Positions 3,935 to 5,763 of a stretch of 5,763 nt of DNA are shown in pieces (the stretch's first letter is position 1; the number at the start of each line of letters is the position of its first letter). Location: NCBI GenBank assembly GCA_023428205.1, contig JAEYZB010000264.1, forward strand, positions 1 to 5,763. Direction: 5' to 3'. This stretch comes from Bacteroidota bacterium. Lineage in GTDB: Bacteria; Bacteroidota; Bacteroidia; Chitinophagales; LD1. The notes beneath the pieces are model-generated. The model was not told the origin of the DNA. It saw only the letters and a list, made by a program, of their open reading frames with translations, and ran no database searches. The translations under genes and the position numbers were made by a program.

Positions 3935-5763
3935 ATGAAATCTATTTTATCGGTATGCTTTATTTTTACTTATTTATTTATTCAGGCGCAGGAAGTCAGC
4001 GGAATTTTATTTGACAAACGAACTGGCGAGCCGCTCATTGCGGCTTCCGTTTCTATTAAAGGCACAACGGTCGGTGTGCAAACCGATATTGACGGTAAAT
4101 TTCAATTTAAGCCGAATCAAAAATTTCCTTATACCATTGTGTTTTCCTATATTGGTTACGAGCCGATAGAAATTGTGGTGAACAGCAATGAGCAAGCATC
4201 GCGCCCTTTCACCATTCGTTTGGAAGAAAAAGATAAAGTGCTGAAAGATGTGGTGATTGAAGATGTGCGCATCACCCAAAAGCAAAAAGAAAATCCGCTG
4301 ACGGTGGAGAGTATGGGATTGCAGCAAATCAAACAAACTGCTTCTTCTACTTTTTATGAGGGACTGAGTACGCTGAAAGGGGTGGATATGACGACCGCTT
4401 CGCTTGGTTTTGTGGTAATTAATACGCGCGGTTTTAACTCCACTTCGCCTGTGCGTTCGTTGCAGCTTTTAGATGGTGCGGACAACCAAGCTCCGGGATT
4501 AAATTTCAGTATCGGAAACTTCGCGGGGGCATCGGAAATTGATATTCAAAAAGTGGATTTAGTCGTGGGCGCAAGCTCCCCGCTTTATGGACCGAATGCG
4601 TTTAACGGAGTGCTGAATCTGCAAACCAAAAATCCGTTTTATTACCCTGGATTAACGGTGTTTGTAAAAGGCGCGGAACGCAATTTGTTTGAAGGCGCGA
4701 TTCGCTTTGCACAAGCATTCAAAAACAAAAAAGGAGAAGATAAGTTTGCTTTTAAAATCAACGCTTCCTATCTGCGAGCATACGACTGGGAAGCCGATAA
4801 TGCAGCCAAATCAGAAAACATTAACGCCATTCAACCGGCAACGAACCCCGGTGGATATGACGCGGTAAACCGCTATGGCGATGAGTTGCAATCGCAAGCT
4901 CAGAATAATTTTTCAGGAATGGGGCAGGTTGCAAAGTGGCTGGGTCTAGGACAATTTCATCGAACGGGCTATTGGGAAAAGGACATAGTGGATTATAACA
5001 TTTCCAACCTGAAAACCAGTGCGGCCTTGCACTATAAAATCACGAACAAAATTGAAGCGAAAGCAGCTTACAATTTTGGTTTTGGAACTACCGTTTATCA
5101 GGGCGATAACCGATATAGCTTGAAGAATTTGCAATTTCACCAAGTGCGTTTGGAGGTGAGCCAACCCGATAAATTTTACATCAGAGCCTATACCTCAATG
5201 GAAGATGCGGGCAATTCGTATGATGCTGTATTTACCGCTTTGAAAATGCAACAAGCGGTGAAGAGCGACAATGCTTGGTCTGCGGACTACATTAAATATT
5301 GGTCAGATTATGTTTATGGAAAAGGTGGGCAACCGGGGTTAGGAAAACTATTTGATTTGCCGGGCATGCCGACAAGTGGTTATCAAAATCCGTCTGCGTG
5401 GTTCGGAGACTCTTTGGCAATCACTTATGGAGTAGCGCAAGATGTGATGGAACAATATAGAGACTCTGTGGTTAAATGGCATAATGAAGCGAGATCTTAT
5501 GCAGATACTGCGGGAGGAAAAGTATATGCAGCACCGGGAACTCCCGAATTTCAGCGACTGAAAGACAGTATCACTGGTCGCTCGTTGGGTGAAGGCGGAA
5601 CAAAGTTTTTCGATAAAAGTAAATTGGTACACATACAAGGAGAATACAAATGGGACATCAAAAAGAAAGGACAGGAAAAGAATTGGTTTGATTTAATAAC
5701 CGGTGCGAGTTTTAGAATGTATTTACCGTATTCGGAAGGATCATTATTTGTGGACTCTAATAC
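3935..5763 (+). CDS. TonB-dependent outer-membrane receptor, 3' truncated by window
   Basis: The frame from ATG 3935 stays open for 609 codons and two bases to the window edge. A TAG at 3929-3931 lies in frame just upstream, so this is the only sensible start. Residues 1-18 form a short signal peptide ending IQA before QEVSG. Residues 20-98 are a carboxypeptidase-regulatory-like beta-sandwich (VSGILFDKRTGEPL, IKGTTVGVQTDIDGKF, YIGYEPIEI). The plug follows at about 120-235, with INTRGFN (162-168), LLDGADNQAPG (178-188) and the typical end VVGASSPLYGPNAFNGVLNLQTKNP. Barrel strands begin near 238, and a long Tyr/Trp/Gly-rich stretch at about 430-575 looks like a large external loop. Such receptors import ligands through the outer membrane with energy from TonB-ExbBD. 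The SusC signature is not evident and no SusD gene is visible, so the substrate (siderophore, vitamin, peptide or other) is unknown. It is divergent from the dehydrogenase gene. Confidence 0.93.
   Translation, partial: MKSILSVCFIFTYLFIQAQEVSGILFDKRTGEPLIAASVSIKGTTVGVQTDIDGKFQFKPNQKFPYTIVFSYIGYEPIEIVVNSNEQASRPFTIRLEEKDKVLKDVVIEDVRITQKQKENPLTVESMGLQQIKQTASSTFYEGLSTLKGVDMTTASLGFVVINTRGFNSTSPVRSLQLLDGADNQAPGLNFSIGNFAGASEIDIQKVDLVVGASSPLYGPNAFNGVLNLQTKNPFYYPGLTVFVKGAERNLFEGAIRFAQAFKNKKGEDKFAFKINASYLRAYDWEADNAAKSENINAIQPATNPGGYDAVNRYGDELQSQAQNNFSGMGQVAKWLGLGQFHRTGYWEKDIVDYNISNLKTSAALHYKITNKIEAKAAYNFGFGTTVYQGDNRYSLKNLQFHQVRLEVSQPDKFYIRAYTSMEDAGNSYDAVFTALKMQQAVKSDNAWSADYIKYWSDYVYGKGGQPGLGKLFDLPGMPTSGYQNPSAWFGDSLAITYGVAQDVMEQYRDSVVKWHNEARSYADTAGGKVYAAPGTPEFQRLKDSITGRSLGEGGTKFFDKSKLVHIQGEYKWDIKKKGQEKNWFDLITGASFRMYLPYSEGSLFVDSN

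Noticed and set aside
4007..4336. Minus-strand open frame inside the receptor gene.
   Set aside because: The plus-strand frame here encodes the regulatory-like domain and the start of the plug, so the opposite frame is a shadow.
3935..5763. SusC-type glycan receptor with a SusD partner.
   Set aside because: The plug and the order of motifs fit a general TonB-dependent receptor with a regulatory-like domain; no SusC signature is evident and the place where a SusD gene would follow is outside the window.

Overview
The window reads as chromosomal DNA from a member of the Bacteroidota. Four observations point there: a TonB-dependent receptor with an N-terminal carboxypeptidase-regulatory-like domain, a ketosynthase of the StlD/DarB type common in this phylum, the absence of clear Shine-Dalgarno sequences before the genes, and promoter-like boxes of the Bacteroidota form (TAnnTTTG, with a TTTG-like box about 19 bases upstream). 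The genus cannot be told from this window.

Layout from left to right. Bases 1-36 may be the last codons of an upstream gene. Bases 37-203 are an unusually structured intergenic region with an imperfect long hairpin, a 20-bp palindrome of the form ATTCCC-N8-GGGAAT, and a degenerate 7-bp tandem repeat that runs up to the presumed purB promoter. Next come purB (204-1565, +, adenylosuccinate lyase, complete) and a FabH-like ketosynthase (1674-2813, +, complete). Convergent with the ketosynthase is a 3-hydroxyacyl-CoA (3-hydroxybutyryl-CoA) dehydrogenase (2853-3743, -, complete). A second repeat-bearing intergenic region follows (3744-3934). The last gene is a TonB-dependent outer-membrane receptor (3935 to the window edge, +) that stays open to the last base and is therefore truncated by the window.

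The genes do not form one obvious pathway. PurB is purine housekeeping. The ketosynthase and the dehydrogenase both handle acyl thioesters but face each other and cannot share a transcript. The dehydrogenase and the receptor are divergent and share a 191-base regulatory region. I see no CRISPR array, tRNA, rRNA, transposase, phage gene or defence system.

The most interesting material is non-coding. The intergenic regions before purB and between the dehydrogenase and receptor genes share a 24-base direct repeat (21 of 24 identical), and each copy is followed by a different palindrome-like block. This suggests dispersed mobile intergenic repeats, one copy of which overlaps the best promoter in the window. 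The ketosynthase, which stands apart from any visible resorcinol or flexirubin partner genes, is the most interesting protein.
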